From DASQUK01 sp963717085 (GTDB lineage Bacteria > Actinomycetota > Acidimicrobiia > Acidimicrobiales > VFJN01), in the NCBI GenBank assembly GCA_963717085.1, contig CAVQVM010000005.1, positions 124,001 to 188,000 of the forward strand: a stretch of DNA of 64,000 nucleotides, given 5' to 3'. Position 1 is the first letter of the stretch. The number at the start of each line of letters is the position of its first letter. This document shows positions 1 through 8,443 of this stretch, piece after piece. Below the pieces are notes generated by a model, which saw nothing but the letters and a program-made list of their open reading frames with translations, made no database searches and was not told the DNA's origin. Position numbers and translations under genes: made by a program.

Positions 1-1
1 C

Positions 2-2374
2 GAGCTGGCGGAGACGATGTTGCGCACCTGCACCGAGGTCTCGGTACTGGCGACCAGCCGGGAACCGTTGGGCGTCGCCGGTGAGATGGTGTGGCGGGTG
101 CCGTCCCTCCAGGAGGAGGAGGCGGTGGCGCTGTTCGTCGATCGGGCCAGCCGCGTCCGGCCCTGGTTCACGCTCGACCCCACCAACGAGGCGGCCGTGC
201 GCACGCTGTGCCGCCGCCTGGACGGGATCCCCCTCGCAGTCGAGCTCGCGGCCGCGTGGCTGCGCACGCTCACCCCGGCGCAGATCGCTGCCGGGCTCGA
301 CGACCGGTTCGCGCTGTTGGTGCGCGGTCCCCGGGGTGCCGCCCGCCGCCAACAGACCCTCGCCGCTTCGATGGACTGGAGCCACGACCTGCTCGACGAG
401 ACCGACAGGGTGGTGTTCCGTCGTCTCGGCGCGTTCAAGGGTGGCTTCACGCTCGACGCGGCCCGCGCCGTGTGCGCAGATGGCCCGCCAGGACGGGTCG
501 CCGACGCCGAGGTGCTTACTGCCCTGGGCCGTTTGGTCGACAAGTCCCTGGTCGCCGTCGACGAACACGAGGGCGAAGCCCGGTACCGGCTGCTGGAGAC
601 GATCCGGCAGTACGCCGTCGAGAGGTTGGACGCGGCTGGGGAGCGCCATGCGGCCCGCGACCGCCACCTCGACTTCTTCCTCGCCCTCGGCGAGGCGACC
701 GAGCCGGAGCTGGAGGGCCCGGACCAGGACGCCAGCCTCGACCGGGTCGAGGCCGAGCACGACAACTTCCGGGCAGCCCTCGACTGGGGCCTGGCCCTGG
801 ACGACCCGGATCGTGGCCGACGCCTGGCGGCGTCCCTGGTCTGGCTCTGGTACAAGCACGGCCACGGCGACGAGGGCCTGGACTTCATGCAACGGGCCAT
901 CGATCGGGCGCCCGACGATCGCTCGACAGTCCAGGCGCGGCTGCTGGTGAGCGCCGCGGCGCTCGCGCAGGTGTGCGGGCAGTTCCCGCGCATCGTCGAC
1001 TACGCGCAGCGTGGCCTCGAGGTGGCCACGCTCATCCGCGACGACCGGGTTCGGGGGCAGTGCCTGTTCCTGCTGGCGGTCGTGCAGTTCTACCTCGACC
1101 TCGACGCCGCCTGGGAGCTGTGCATCCAGGCCCGCGCCTGTGCCGACGCCGCCGACGATGCCTTCACGGCGGACAGCGCGCTGGTCGTCCAAGGCTCGAT
1201 CCCCTGCATGCGCGACCGCTTCGACACCGCCCTGCCGCTGCTGCGCGAGGGAGGCGAGCGTTGCCTGCGACGCGGCGACCGCACGTTCGCCGCCTTGGCG
1301 CTCAACTACCAGGACGACATCGCCCTGAGCACGGGGGACATCGGCCTGGCGGCTCGCCTCGCAATCCAAGCCCTGGAGGTGGCCCGGCCACTGGGCGACT
1401 ACTACGCGGTCGGCCTGTCGACGTGTCACCTCGCCTTCGTCAAGGGTGTCGCAGGCGACATCGACGGGGCCCTGCGACTGATGGAGCCGGTCGTGCGCTC
1501 GGTCGAGGGCGCCGACCACGCCGTGTTCATCCCCAGGATGGGCTCGGTCCTCGGCATGCTGCACCTGTGGAGCGGCGACCCGGAGGGTGCGCTCCCCTGG
1601 TTCGAGCGGGACGTGCGAACGGCGGACCCGGTCCCGCCCGACAATCTCATCGTCGCTCGCTCGCTACCGGGGCTGGTCGCCGCCCTGCGCCATCTCGGCC
1701 GGCGGGACGAGGCGCAACAGCTGGTCGACCGGGCGCTGGAACTGGCCCACAAACTGGACGTCCCCCACCTCGTTGCCGATGCCCTCGAACAATCGGCGCT
1801 GTTGGTCGCCGCGGACGACCCGAGCGCGGCTGAGGACCTCCACCACGAGGCCCTCGCCGTCCGCCTCGACCACGGGCTGCGAACGTTCATGGTCGACAAC
1901 CTCGACGCGCTGGCCCGGCTGGCGTGCCGTGCCGAGAGCTTCGCCGAGGCCGTCCGCCTCCTGGCCGCCAGCGACTCCGCCCGCGCCGCGATCGGCTATC
2001 CGCGGCCACCGATCGATCGGCCCGAGCACGAGGGCACCCTGGCCCGCCTACGGGCGGCGCTGGGTGACCAGGCATTCTCGGAACTCTGGGCCGAGGGTGC
2101 CAGCGTGTCGCTCGACGACGCCGTCGCCTATGCCCGCCGGGCCCGGGGCGCCCGCGATCGACCCTCCACCGGCTGGGCGAGCTTGACGCCGACCGAGATC
2201 GACGTCGTTGGTCTCGTCGTCGAGGGCCTGACCAACCCGGAGATCGGGTCACGCCTGTTCATCAGCCGGGCCACCGTGAAGACCCACCTGTCGCACGTCT
2301 ACGCCAAGCTCGACGTGTCGAATCGAACCGAGCTGGCGGCGCTGGCCAGCACGCGGTCCGGCCAGGGGGCTTAG
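2..2374 (+). CDS. LuxR-family ATPase/TPR transcriptional regulator, 5' end outside window
   Basis: The reading frame is open from the first bases of the window, so the N-terminus with the P-loop lies outside. What remains is the second half of an NB-ARC/AAA module: LATSREPLG resembles the sensor strand and GIPLAVELAAAWLR the GxP motif, followed by a winged-helix part ending in LLETIRQYAVERL. A long alpha-helical region of TPR type fills the middle. The last ~60 residues are a LuxR/GerE helix-turn-helix (LTPTEIDVVGLVVEGLTNPE, then VKTHLSHVYAKLDVSNRTEL). Proteins of this type act as large cytoplasmic STAND regulators that bind DNA through the C-terminal domain; their ligand is usually unknown. 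The gene converges with the TetR gene and the two stops overlap by 4 nt. Confidence 0.9.
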   Translation, partial: ELAETMLRTCTEVSVLATSREPLGVAGEMVWRVPSLQEEEAVALFVDRASRVRPWFTLDPTNEAAVRTLCRRLDGIPLAVELAAAWLRTLTPAQIAAGLDDRFALLVRGPRGAARRQQTLAASMDWSHDLLDETDRVVFRRLGAFKGGFTLDAARAVCADGPPGRVADAEVLTALGRLVDKSLVAVDEHEGEARYRLLETIRQYAVERLDAAGERHAARDRHLDFFLALGEATEPELEGPDQDASLDRVEAEHDNFRAALDWGLALDDPDRGRRLAASLVWLWYKHGHGDEGLDFMQRAIDRAPDDRSTVQARLLVSAAALAQVCGQFPRIVDYAQRGLEVATLIRDDRVRGQCLFLLAVVQFYLDLDAAWELCIQARACADAADDAFTADSALVVQGSIPCMRDRFDTALPLLREGGERCLRRGDRTFAALALNYQDDIALSTGDIGLAARLAIQALEVARPLGDYYAVGLSTCHLAFVKGVAGDIDGALRLMEPVVRSVEGADHAVFIPRMGSVLGMLHLWSGDPEGALPWFERDVRTADPVPPDNLIVARSLPGLVAALRHLGRRDEAQQLVDRALELAHKLDVPHLVADALEQSALLVAADDPSAAEDLHHEALAVRLDHGLRTFMVDNLDALARLACRAESFAEAVRLLAASDSARAAIGYPRPPIDRPEHEGTLARLRAALGDQAFSELWAEGASVSLDDAVAYARRARGARDRPSTGWASLTPTEIDVVGLVVEGLTNPEIGSRLFISRATVKTHLSHVYAKLDVSNRTELAALASTRSGQGA

Positions 2375-2964
2375 CGGGCGCTAGGTAGCAGTTGATCGAC
2401 GAGGGCGCGAGCGATCTCAGGGCCGACCGGCTGGGCGAGCATCAAGCGCCGCAGGAGGATCGGCCCGACCAAGGCATCGGCCAGCAGCTCGGGGTCGGTC
2501 GTCGCCGGAAGCTCACCCGTCTCGACCGCGTCCCGCAGGAGGCCCACGAGCGCAGCGCGCCGCTCGGCACTGAACCGGCTGTGGAAGTCGCGCACCTTCG
2601 GATCGCGTTCCGCCGCGTCGATCAGCGCGGGCATGCAGGTGGAGTACGTCGACTGTGCGACGAGGCACGCCACCTGCTCGATGACTGCGACGACGCGCTC
2701 GCGCAGAGAACCCTGATCGGGCACTGCGACCGGCGCCTTGAGCGTCCGGAACGCGTCCTCGACCAGCTCGAGCTTTCCGGGCCAGTGCCGGTAGATGGTG
2801 CTCTTGCCGACACCGGCCCGGGCCGCCACTGCTTCGATGGTCAGCGCTCCGTAGCCCACCTCGCCCAGCTCGTCGAGGACGGCACCGAGGATGACCCGAC
2901 GTGACCGCTCGACGCGGGGATCCAGCTCCACCGCCGCACCCGGAGCGGTGCCCACGTCGACCAT
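2371..2964 (-). CDS. TetR/AcrR family transcriptional repressor
   Basis: The protein has 197 residues, normal for the family. The helix-turn-helix lies at about residues 25-65, with LTIEAVAARAGVGKSTIYRH as the recognition region, followed by a C-terminal ligand-binding helical bundle of the TetR_C_11-like sort (LLADALVGPILLRRLMLAQP). The ATG lies 4 nt after the stop of the MFS transporter gene on the same strand, so the two are almost certainly one transcript. The repressor probably autoregulates the pair through the inverted repeat in the shared promoter at 4661-4689. This follows the usual efflux pump plus local repressor arrangement; the inducer cannot be read from the sequence. Confidence 0.92.
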   Translation of the reverse strand: MVDVGTAPGAAVELDPRVERSRRVILGAVLDELGEVGYGALTIEAVAARAGVGKSTIYRHWPGKLELVEDAFRTLKAPVAVPDQGSLRERVVAVIEQVACLVAQSTYSTCMPALIDAAERDPKVRDFHSRFSAERRAALVGLLRDAVETGELPATTDPELLADALVGPILLRRLMLAQPVGPEIARALVDQLLPSAR

Positions 2965-2968
2965 GCGG

Positions 2969-4597
2969 TCATTCTCTCATTTCGCCGGCCCCGACCGGAA
3001 GCAGCTCCAGGTCGTGGGTCCCGATGGCGTCGTCGTCGACGACATCGGCCTCGACGGTGTCGCGGCCGCCCCGTCGCGACACGGTGAGGACCGCGGCCGC
3101 AGCGGCGAGGGCGATGCCGACCGCCACCGTGTTCGTGAGCGTGAAGGCGTTGGTGAAGGCGGAGGCCGCCTGGGCCACCACCTCGCCACCGCCACCCGGA
3201 ACCCGCTCGGCGATCGCGCTGGCCGAGCCGATGGACTCCCCCGCGGCTGCGCGGGCGCCGGCCGGGAGCTGGACCCGGTCGAGGTCGACGCCGGACCGGT
3301 AGGCGGTGTTGGCGATGCTCCCGAGCAGAGCGATGCCCAGTGCGCCTCCGAGCTCTCGGGTGGTGTCGTTCACGGCCGACCCGACGCCAGCCTTCGAGAG
3401 CGGCACCGACGTCATGATCTCGCTGGTGGCCGGGGCGGCGGTGATGCTCATGCCGGCGCCGAGGATTGTGAAGGCGGCGGCGATGACGAGGTACGGCGTA
3501 TCCGGTGTCAGCATCGTGAGGACGCCGAAGCCGACGGCCACGATCGTGAGCCCCAGCGCCATCACCCGGGCGGCCCCGTAGCGCTCCGCCAGTGACGCGC
3601 TGCGGGGCGAGAACACCAGGAACGACAGCGCCAGCGGGAGTGTGGCGAGCCCGGCCTCCAGAGGCGAGTAGCCCCGGCCGAACTGCAGGTACTGCGTGAT
3701 CAGGAAGAAGAACCCGAACATCACGAAGAAGGCGACCGTGATCACGCCGGCGCCGGTGCTGAAGCGACGATCCCGGAACAGCGTCAGCGGCAACATCGGA
3801 TGGTCGCTGCGCCGTTCCCACCGCACGAAGAGCGACAGGGTGATCCCTGAGGCCAGGAAGGCAGCGACGACCGGAACGCTGGTCCAGCCGTCCTCGGGAC
3901 CTTGGATGATCCCGAAGATCAACGAGCTCAGGCCGACCAGCGACAGCAACGCACCCACCGGGTCCAGCGGCGTCTGCGTGTCGTCGCGCGAATCGGGTGC
4001 GAATCGCGCGACTGCCACGATGGTGGCGACGACGATGGGCACGTTGACGAGCAGGGTCGAGCCCCACCAGAAGCCCTCGAGCAAGCCGCCGGTCACGATC
4101 GGGCCGATCGATGCCCCGGCGCCCGCGAAGCCGGCCCAGATCGCGATCGCACGTGGCCGCTCATCGGGCGGGAAGATCGACGTGATGATCGACAACGTCG
4201 CCGGCATGATGAACGCGGCGCCGATGCCCATCACCGCGCGGCTGCCGATCACCTGCGTGGCGTCGCTTGCTAGCGCACCCATCAGGGCGCCGACGCCGAA
4301 CACCACAAGGCCAGCGAGCAACGCGCCCTTCCGGCCGAACCGGTCGCCGATCGCGCCGGCGCTCAGCAGCAGGCCCGCGAACACGACCGCGTACGAGTCG
4401 ACGATCCACTGCAGTTCGGACGCCGAAGCCTGCAGCTCCCGCTGGATGGTCGGCAGCGCGGTGTTGAGACCCGACACCGACATGACCACGAGGACCAGCG
4501 ACAGACACATGATCGCGAGCAGGAACCAGCGTCGGGCGTGGATCTCCGGCCGCTCGTGCAGGGGGACCGCGGGCGCGGCAATGACAGGAGAGGCCAT
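2969..4597 (-). CDS. MFS drug transporter, DHA2 (EmrB/QacA) family
   Basis: At 542 residues and about 14 predicted membrane segments it fits the DHA2 (14-TM) class of proton-coupled multidrug exporters. The N-terminal segments include LNTALPTIQRELQASASELQ and WIVDSYAVVFAGLLLSAGAI, the motif region that in this family reads WxxxxYxL. The loop 2-3 motif A appears as GDRFGRKG. An AAGGAG ribosome site lies 7 nt before the ATG. The gene is first in a two-gene operon with the TetR repressor. The substrate is unknown; a toxic hydrophobic compound sensed by that repressor is the usual situation. Confidence 0.93.
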   Translation of the reverse strand: MASPVIAAPAVPLHERPEIHARRWFLLAIMCLSLVLVVMSVSGLNTALPTIQRELQASASELQWIVDSYAVVFAGLLLSAGAIGDRFGRKGALLAGLVVFGVGALMGALASDATQVIGSRAVMGIGAAFIMPATLSIITSIFPPDERPRAIAIWAGFAGAGASIGPIVTGGLLEGFWWGSTLLVNVPIVVATIVAVARFAPDSRDDTQTPLDPVGALLSLVGLSSLIFGIIQGPEDGWTSVPVVAAFLASGITLSLFVRWERRSDHPMLPLTLFRDRRFSTGAGVITVAFFVMFGFFFLITQYLQFGRGYSPLEAGLATLPLALSFLVFSPRSASLAERYGAARVMALGLTIVAVGFGVLTMLTPDTPYLVIAAAFTILGAGMSITAAPATSEIMTSVPLSKAGVGSAVNDTTRELGGALGIALLGSIANTAYRSGVDLDRVQLPAGARAAAGESIGSASAIAERVPGGGGEVVAQAASAFTNAFTLTNTVAVGIALAAAAAVLTVSRRGGRDTVEADVVDDDAIGTHDLELLPVGAGEMRE

Positions 4598-4660
4598 CGT
4601 GAGCTCCTTGGGGGGACCGCGGATGTTCGCTACGACCGAGACGTTGTCGTCTTCTTGCGA

Positions 4661-4689
4661 AACGTATGCGTCTCGAAGCGATACGTCAA
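4661..4689 (-). promoter_or_regulatory. Promoter and probable TetR operator of the MFS-TetR operon
   Basis: On the minus strand TTGACG (4689-4684) and TACGTT (4666-4661) are separated by exactly 17 nt, a very good -35/-10 pair. An inverted repeat with arms ACGTAT and ATACGT (4662-4686) lies across both elements, where a bound TetR dimer would block RNA polymerase. The transcript would start about 55 nt upstream of the transporter ATG. The promoter is seen directly in the sequence; assigning the repeat to the adjacent repressor is inference. Confidence 0.7.
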
Positions 4690-4788
4690 CGTCCTATATC
4701 GTGTCGTTGGTCACGTGGTCCCGTGCTGTGCGGTGCCCGTCCGTGTGGCCGTTCCGCAGTGACAAACGCCGAGTGGTGTGAGGCTCGG

Positions 4789-5286
4789 TCAGGTCGGGCA
4801 GAACCAGTCCTCGGCCACGCGGTCGGCGGCACCTGACGCGTCCGGAGGCGGGAAGGGCGACCGAAACGTGAAGGCCTTGGGTGTGGGGCCGTCGCGTCGC
4901 AGCACTTCGAGGCGCGCCCGGGCATCGACGACCGTGGGCAGCGTGCCCGCAGGGACCCACCACAGCACGAGGTACGCGTCGGCGAGCCGTTCGAACCATT
5001 CGTGCCGGCGCCGCATCACGTCGCGGTGTGGCGTGCGGTACGTGAACTCGGCGAGCGCCTCGATCGACGCCCACACACTCATGTTGAGGAGCAGCATGTC
5101 GTCGTCGAACGCCCGGATGGCGGTGGCGTCGCCCGCCTCGGTCTGCAGTCGCCACACGAATCCGGGTGCCTCGTCGGCCATCCGGTTGACCGGCTCGAGC
5201 GCCGCGACGAACCCGGCGAGCTGCGGGGAGTCGAGCGGCGCGAGTACCCGGCCGATGTTGCACTGTGCCACGTGGTAGGACGCCAT
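4789..5286 (-). CDS. DUF3291 domain protein
   Basis: The ATG at 5286 begins MASYHVAQCNIGRVLAPLDS, the typical opening of DUF3291 proteins, giving 165 residues. The frame stays open upstream to 5553, but that part overlaps the SRPBCC gene and reads as non-protein, so the later start is chosen. Family features visible are PVNRMADEAPGFVWRLQTE near residue 35 and SVWASIEALAEFTYRTPHRD near residue 75, a dimeric alpha/beta-barrel fold related to antibiotic monooxygenase-like proteins. No catalytic role is established for the family. The gene starts 33 nt after the stop of the upstream SRPBCC gene and may be co-transcribed with it. Confidence 0.85.
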   Translation of the reverse strand: MASYHVAQCNIGRVLAPLDSPQLAGFVAALEPVNRMADEAPGFVWRLQTEAGDATAIRAFDDDMLLLNMSVWASIEALAEFTYRTPHRDVMRRRHEWFERLADAYLVLWWVPAGTLPTVVDARARLEVLRRDGPTPKAFTFRSPFPPPDASGAADRVAEDWFCPT

Positions 5287-5318
5287 CTGGTCCAGCGTAT
5301 CCAGGTCGTTCGGCGGGC

Positions 5319-5873
5319 CTAGGCCGGCGGCGACGGGACGACGCCGCCCCGGGCGATCGTGCGGTCGAGGATCCCCAGGGTGGCGCGCAAGGCACCCTCG
5401 GACATGATGGGGAAGATCCCGGCCTCCTTCCACACCGGATCGATCTCGGACCAGTCGTAGTACGAGGTCACGAGCGTCCCCTCGTCTGCCGGCTCGAGCC
5501 GGTACCCGTAGATGTGGCCGATCTGGGGGCGGATCTTGCCGCGGATCGTCCACGCGATCTCGCGGTCGGGGACGAACGCCGTGATGCTGACCGTGACGTC
5601 GTAGAGGCCCAGCGGGTAGTCGTTGAGCGCCTCGCGGTCCATGTGCACCACGAAGCTGTCGCCGACGGCGGTCACGGGCTCGCCCTCGGCCGCCATCAGC
5701 ATCCCGGAGCTGTCGATCGCGACGTGACCCTGCGGATCGCTCAGCACGCGGAAGATCGTCGCCGCATCCGCCGGGATCATCCGCTGGACCTCCATCCGCT
5801 CGACCGTCTCGTCAGCCGTCGCTCCGTCGGCCGTCGCTCCGTCGGTCGTCGCGTCGTCGCTCATGCCCCGCAT
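5319..5873 (-). CDS. SRPBCC (START/PYP-like) ligand-binding protein
   Basis: The 184-residue product begins with a low-complexity tract (a repeated Thr-Ala-Asp-Gly-Ala pattern) and then, from about residue 28, has the SRPBCC pattern VQRMIPADAATIFRVLSDPQ, a helix-grip fold that binds hydrophobic ligands. The end of the fold is seen in EGTLVTSYYDWSEIDPVWKE. An internal ATG at 5864 is an equally good start and would only shorten the disordered leader. The gene precedes the DUF3291 gene on the same strand. Function within this very broad family cannot be assigned. Confidence 0.82.
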   Translation of the reverse strand: MRGMSDDATTDGATADGATADETVERMEVQRMIPADAATIFRVLSDPQGHVAIDSSGMLMAAEGEPVTAVGDSFVVHMDREALNDYPLGLYDVTVSITAFVPDREIAWTIRGKIRPQIGHIYGYRLEPADEGTLVTSYYDWSEIDPVWKEAGIFPIMSEGALRATLGILDRTIARGGVVPSPPA

Positions 5874-5906
5874 CCTGCCACCGCGACGGTGGCGCTGCTC
5901 ACGCCG

Positions 5907-6605
5907 TCAGGAGCCACGCCGCCTGCAGGTGTAGGTGCCATAGGCCGAGCGACGGAACGTGCGCTCGAGGATGTCGAACCCCGTGCGCTCGAGCATCGAG
6001 TCGAGGAGCCAGCTGTAGGTGCTGAACTCGCTGCGCACGTGCTCGGCCAACTCCTCGGCGGTCCACCCGGCCGTCGGGTCGCTCACGGCCCCCGACATCC
6101 AGGCCTCGATGCGCTCATCGGCCTCGTGGGGCGCAAAGTCGAAGACCAGGTCACGCAAGCGCAGTGTGCCCTGGGGACGGAGGAACGAGGCCATCCGTTC
6201 GAGCGCGATCCCCTTCCAGAAGTCCGGCACGTGATGCAACGCGTTGCGAGTGAACACCACGTCCGCCGGCTCACCGTCGTGGACGTAGGAAAGGAATCCG
6301 GCGTCCACCACCGTGACGTTGTCGAGCCCGAGACGCCCGATGCGCGAGCGCAGCGCCGCCGTCATGGCGACCGAGACGTCGACCGCAACGACCCGACAGC
6401 ACAACGGCGCCACGGACACCGCGAATGTCCCCGTACCGGCTCCGAAGTCGACGACCACCGAATCGGAGCCCAGGCCGTGGCGACGGAGGACCTCGATGTC
6501 CTCGGTCGGATCGAACCCGGCCTTGCGGTCGTAGCCGGCCACGTAGCCGGCGTCGAGGTGCTCCGGACCCGCGTGAGCCCGCTCGTCCAGCCACCAGTTC
6601 CTCAT
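5907..6605 (-). CDS. Class I SAM-dependent methyltransferase
   Basis: The start at 6605 (MRNWWLDERAHAGPEHLDAG) is supported by a GGAGG ribosome site 9 nt upstream; 232 residues result. Motif I is VVDFGAGTGTFAVSVAPL at about residue 50 and the acidic motif II loop is VVAVDVS. The later motif VVFTRNALHHVPDFWKG resembles motif IV of UbiE/MerR-type methyltransferases. The substrate is unknown. It is transcribed opposite to the NUDIX gene starting at 6776, leaving a 170-nt divergent promoter region. Confidence 0.88.
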   Translation of the reverse strand: MRNWWLDERAHAGPEHLDAGYVAGYDRKAGFDPTEDIEVLRRHGLGSDSVVVDFGAGTGTFAVSVAPLCCRVVAVDVSVAMTAALRSRIGRLGLDNVTVVDAGFLSYVHDGEPADVVFTRNALHHVPDFWKGIALERMASFLRPQGTLRLRDLVFDFAPHEADERIEAWMSGAVSDPTAGWTAEELAEHVRSEFSTYSWLLDSMLERTGFDILERTFRRSAYGTYTCRRRGS

Positions 6606-6775
6606 CGCCTGACCCTCCGTGACACGCCGAGATCCGGGAACCACTCTGGCCGCGACGAGGCTCGCGAATCGCGGCGGGCGCGTCCGGGAGGCTCGCTAGC
6701 CTCGCCGAGATCGACCACCGAGAGGCACGGGAACGAGTCGACGCTGCGCTGTGTGCGATCGAGCCCCTGGATGCC

Positions 6776-7297
6776 ATGGAGGCCGACCACCGCGCCGATG
6801 CTCTCGCCTGGGTCCGCAGCGACGCACCGATCTGGCGGACCTCCAAGCCGGCAACGCCACCAAGGCACCTGGTTGCGTACTTCGTCTTGGTGGACGCCAG
6901 CGCCCGCAGCTGCCTCCTCGTGGACCACCGCCTGGCCCAACTGTGGCTACCCACGGGCGGCCACGTGGAGCCCGGCGAGGAGCCGGCGGCAACCGTGGCC
7001 CGCGAGTGCCGCGAGGAGGTGGGCTTCACGGCGCCGCTGCTTCAAGGCTTGTCGAGCCAGCCGCTGTTCGTCACCCAGCGCATGACCGGTGGGCTGGACC
7101 CGGGGCACGTCGACGTCAGCCTCTGGTACGTGTGCGACGCCGACGCCAGTCGGCCCGTCGAGTTCGATCCGCGGGAGTTCCGGGCCGCTCGCTGGTGGCC
7201 GCTGGACGAGCTCGCCACCGCCGGTGCTGCCGGCTTCGACCCCAACCTGACGCGGTTCGTCGTGAAGCTGCTTGGTGAGCTTGGCGGGTGGGGTTAG
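6776..7297 (+). CDS. NUDIX hydrolase
   Basis: The 173-residue protein carries a complete NUDIX box: G-HVEPG-E, then seven residues, then RECREEVGF, matching GX5EX7REUXEEXGU, at about residues 61-83. The glutamates of REXXEE coordinate the catalytic Mg2+. The rest of the fold surrounds it. The family cleaves nucleoside diphosphates linked to another moiety; this sequence does not point to a specific substrate. A GC-rich hairpin starts 13 nt after the TAG stop. Confidence 0.9.
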   Translation: MEADHRADALAWVRSDAPIWRTSKPATPPRHLVAYFVLVDASARSCLLVDHRLAQLWLPTGGHVEPGEEPAATVARECREEVGFTAPLLQGLSSQPLFVTQRMTGGLDPGHVDVSLWYVCDADASRPVEFDPREFRAARWWPLDELATAGAAGFDPNLTRFVVKLLGELGGWG

Positions 7298-7309
7298 GGA
7301 TGGCAGGCA

Positions 7310-7332
7310 GGCCCCGGCCGGGGGCCGGGGCC
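7310..7332 (+). terminator. GC-rich hairpin after the NUDIX gene
   Basis: A perfect 9-bp stem (GGCCCCGGC pairing with GCCGGGGCC) closes a 5-nt loop 13 nt after the NUDIX stop. There is no U-tract, which is common for high-GC actinobacterial terminators. Confidence 0.55.
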
Positions 7333-7373
7333 TGGGCGAGTGTGGGGGCTGCGGGGGGTTTGGGTGCGCCGGC

Positions 7374-7414
7374 GTCAAGGGTTCGCTGCCGCCGGCCTTG
7401 CGGCCGCCCTTGAC
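7374..7414. repeat. Long inverted repeat upstream of the DUF222 remnant
   Basis: Arms GTCAAGGG and CCCTTGAC are perfectly complementary and enclose a 25-nt GC-rich interior that can itself pair. The structure lies between the NUDIX terminator hairpin and the LexA-like promoter. It could be a second terminator or part of the mobile 13E12-type repeat environment; the sequence does not decide. Confidence 0.45.
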
Positions 7415-7482
7415 CCCGGCTCGACGGCCGCTCGGGGGATGGCCTCGACCGGCGAAAATGGGCTCTGAGCAGGGAAACCAGC

Positions 7483-7512
7483 TTGATCCGTGTATACGAA
7501 CAGGTGTACGAT
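7483..7512 (+). promoter_or_regulatory. LexA (SOS) box overlapping a leaderless promoter
   Basis: CGAAC-AGGT-GTACG (7497-7510) matches the mycobacterial/actinobacterial SOS consensus CGAACRNRYGTTYG at all but one position, including the R-N-R-Y centre. It overlaps a -35 (TTGATC, 7483-7488) and a -10 (TACGAT, 7507-7512). The expected transcription start falls on or next to the A of the ATG at 7519, so the mRNA would be leaderless. LexA control of 13E12/DUF222 genes is known in Mycobacterium tuberculosis; here it is inferred from the match. Confidence 0.6.
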
Positions 7513-7518
7513 TGGGGT

Positions 7519-8004
7519 ATGTTCGAGGAGCTGGGGACCGCCATCGACGAACTCGACATCCCCGCCGACGGCGCCGCCCTCACCGCTGTCTTGGGGTTGC
7601 GGGATCGGCTCGACGCTCGCATCAGCGACGCCGTCGCCGCCCACGACCACACCGGGCTGTGGGAGCTCGACGGCGCCACCTCGATGACCGCCTGGTTGGC
7701 GGACCGGGCCGCCATGCCCCGGACCCGGGCCGCCGCCACTACCAGCCGGGCCCGCAAGCTCGCCCACCTCCCGGTGACCGCGGGGGCGTGGCGTGACGGG
7801 GTGCTCTCCACGGGCCAGGTCGAGGCGATCGCCGCCAACCTCGACCCCGACACCGTGGCGGTGTTCGCCGACCACGAGACCGCCATGGTGCCCACACTCC
7901 GCTCAGTCGTGCACGGCTGGGCGAGCGGCAACTCTGCGACGACAGATGGCCGAATCTGTGTCGGCGGAGCTAGTTGTCGACGACGGCGAGGTCGAGCCGG
8001 CTGA
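7519..8004 (+). pseudogene. DUF222 / 13E12-repeat family protein, truncated
   Basis: From the ATG at 7519 the product reads as the N-terminal part of a DUF222 protein (LDARISDAVAAHDHTGLWEL, TSMTAWLADRAAMPRTRAAA, VLSTGQVEAIAANL) for roughly 140 residues. After about 7945 homology-like sequence stops and the frame runs into DNA belonging to the small gene on the other strand. Full-length members are 400-500 residues and usually end in an HNH nuclease domain, which is absent. The gene therefore lost its 3' two thirds. Its SOS-type promoter is still present. Confidence 0.72.
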
Positions 8005-8116
8005 GGCGCTCGGAGGTCCCCCGGCGCTTGAGCTTGAGCTTCTTGGCTGTTCGTTTCTCTTTGAGCGTCTTGCCGGGTTTCTTGCCGCCGGGTTTGCGGG
8101 GTGACTTGTCAGCCAT
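7970..8116 (-). CDS. Small lysine-rich basic protein (48 aa)
   Basis: The frame encodes 48 residues starting MADKSPRKPGGKKPGKTLKE and ending in SERLSRLDLAVVDN. It is strongly basic through the middle (about 15 Lys or Arg in residues 4-32). The ATG overlaps the 3' end of the winged-helix gene by 8 nt on the same strand, which suggests translational coupling. Similar short KEKRxAKKxK proteins occur in actinobacteria as unnamed proteins. A nucleic-acid-binding role is a guess from the charge alone. Confidence 0.65.
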   Translation of the reverse strand: MADKSPRKPGGKKPGKTLKEKRTAKKLKLKRRGTSERLSRLDLAVVDN

Positions 8117-8429
8117 CGTGGATCCTGTCCAGGTTGTGCGGGTTGCGGTGGGCGTTCACGCCGACGAGGAGGTCGAGCATCTCGCCGATGGTCGGTTCTT
8201 GGCTGACCGGGTCCCGCAGCGGCACATGCTCCTGGATGCGGTACTGGTTGCGGCGACCCTCTTTGTCTTTGACCACATAGCCGGCGTCGACAAGGTCGGT
8301 GACCATGTCATGGGCGCTGCGCTCGGTGACGCCGACCATGGCGGCGATGTCACGCAGCCGTACGCCCGGGTCGTGGGCGATGCACAGCAGGGCCCGTGCA
8401 TGGTTGGTGAGCAAGCTCCAACTCCCCAT
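8109..8429 (-). CDS. Winged-helix (MarR-like) DNA-binding regulator
   Basis: The 106-residue product starts MGSWSLLTNHARALLCIAHD and contains a compact winged helix (LRDIAAMVGVTERSAHDMVT, then VDAGYVVKDKEGRRNQYRIQ). Length and pattern match single-domain actinobacterial HTH proteins of the MarR/ArsR type. The ATG at 8429 has AAGGTG 7 nt upstream and is preferred to the GTG at 8435. The downstream 48-residue basic protein overlaps its end. A palindrome 15 nt upstream is a likely autoregulatory operator. Confidence 0.82.
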   Translation of the reverse strand: MGSWSLLTNHARALLCIAHDPGVRLRDIAAMVGVTERSAHDMVTDLVDAGYVVKDKEGRRNQYRIQEHVPLRDPVSQEPTIGEMLDLLVGVNAHRNPHNLDRIHDG

Positions 8430-8443
8430 GGACACACCTTACC

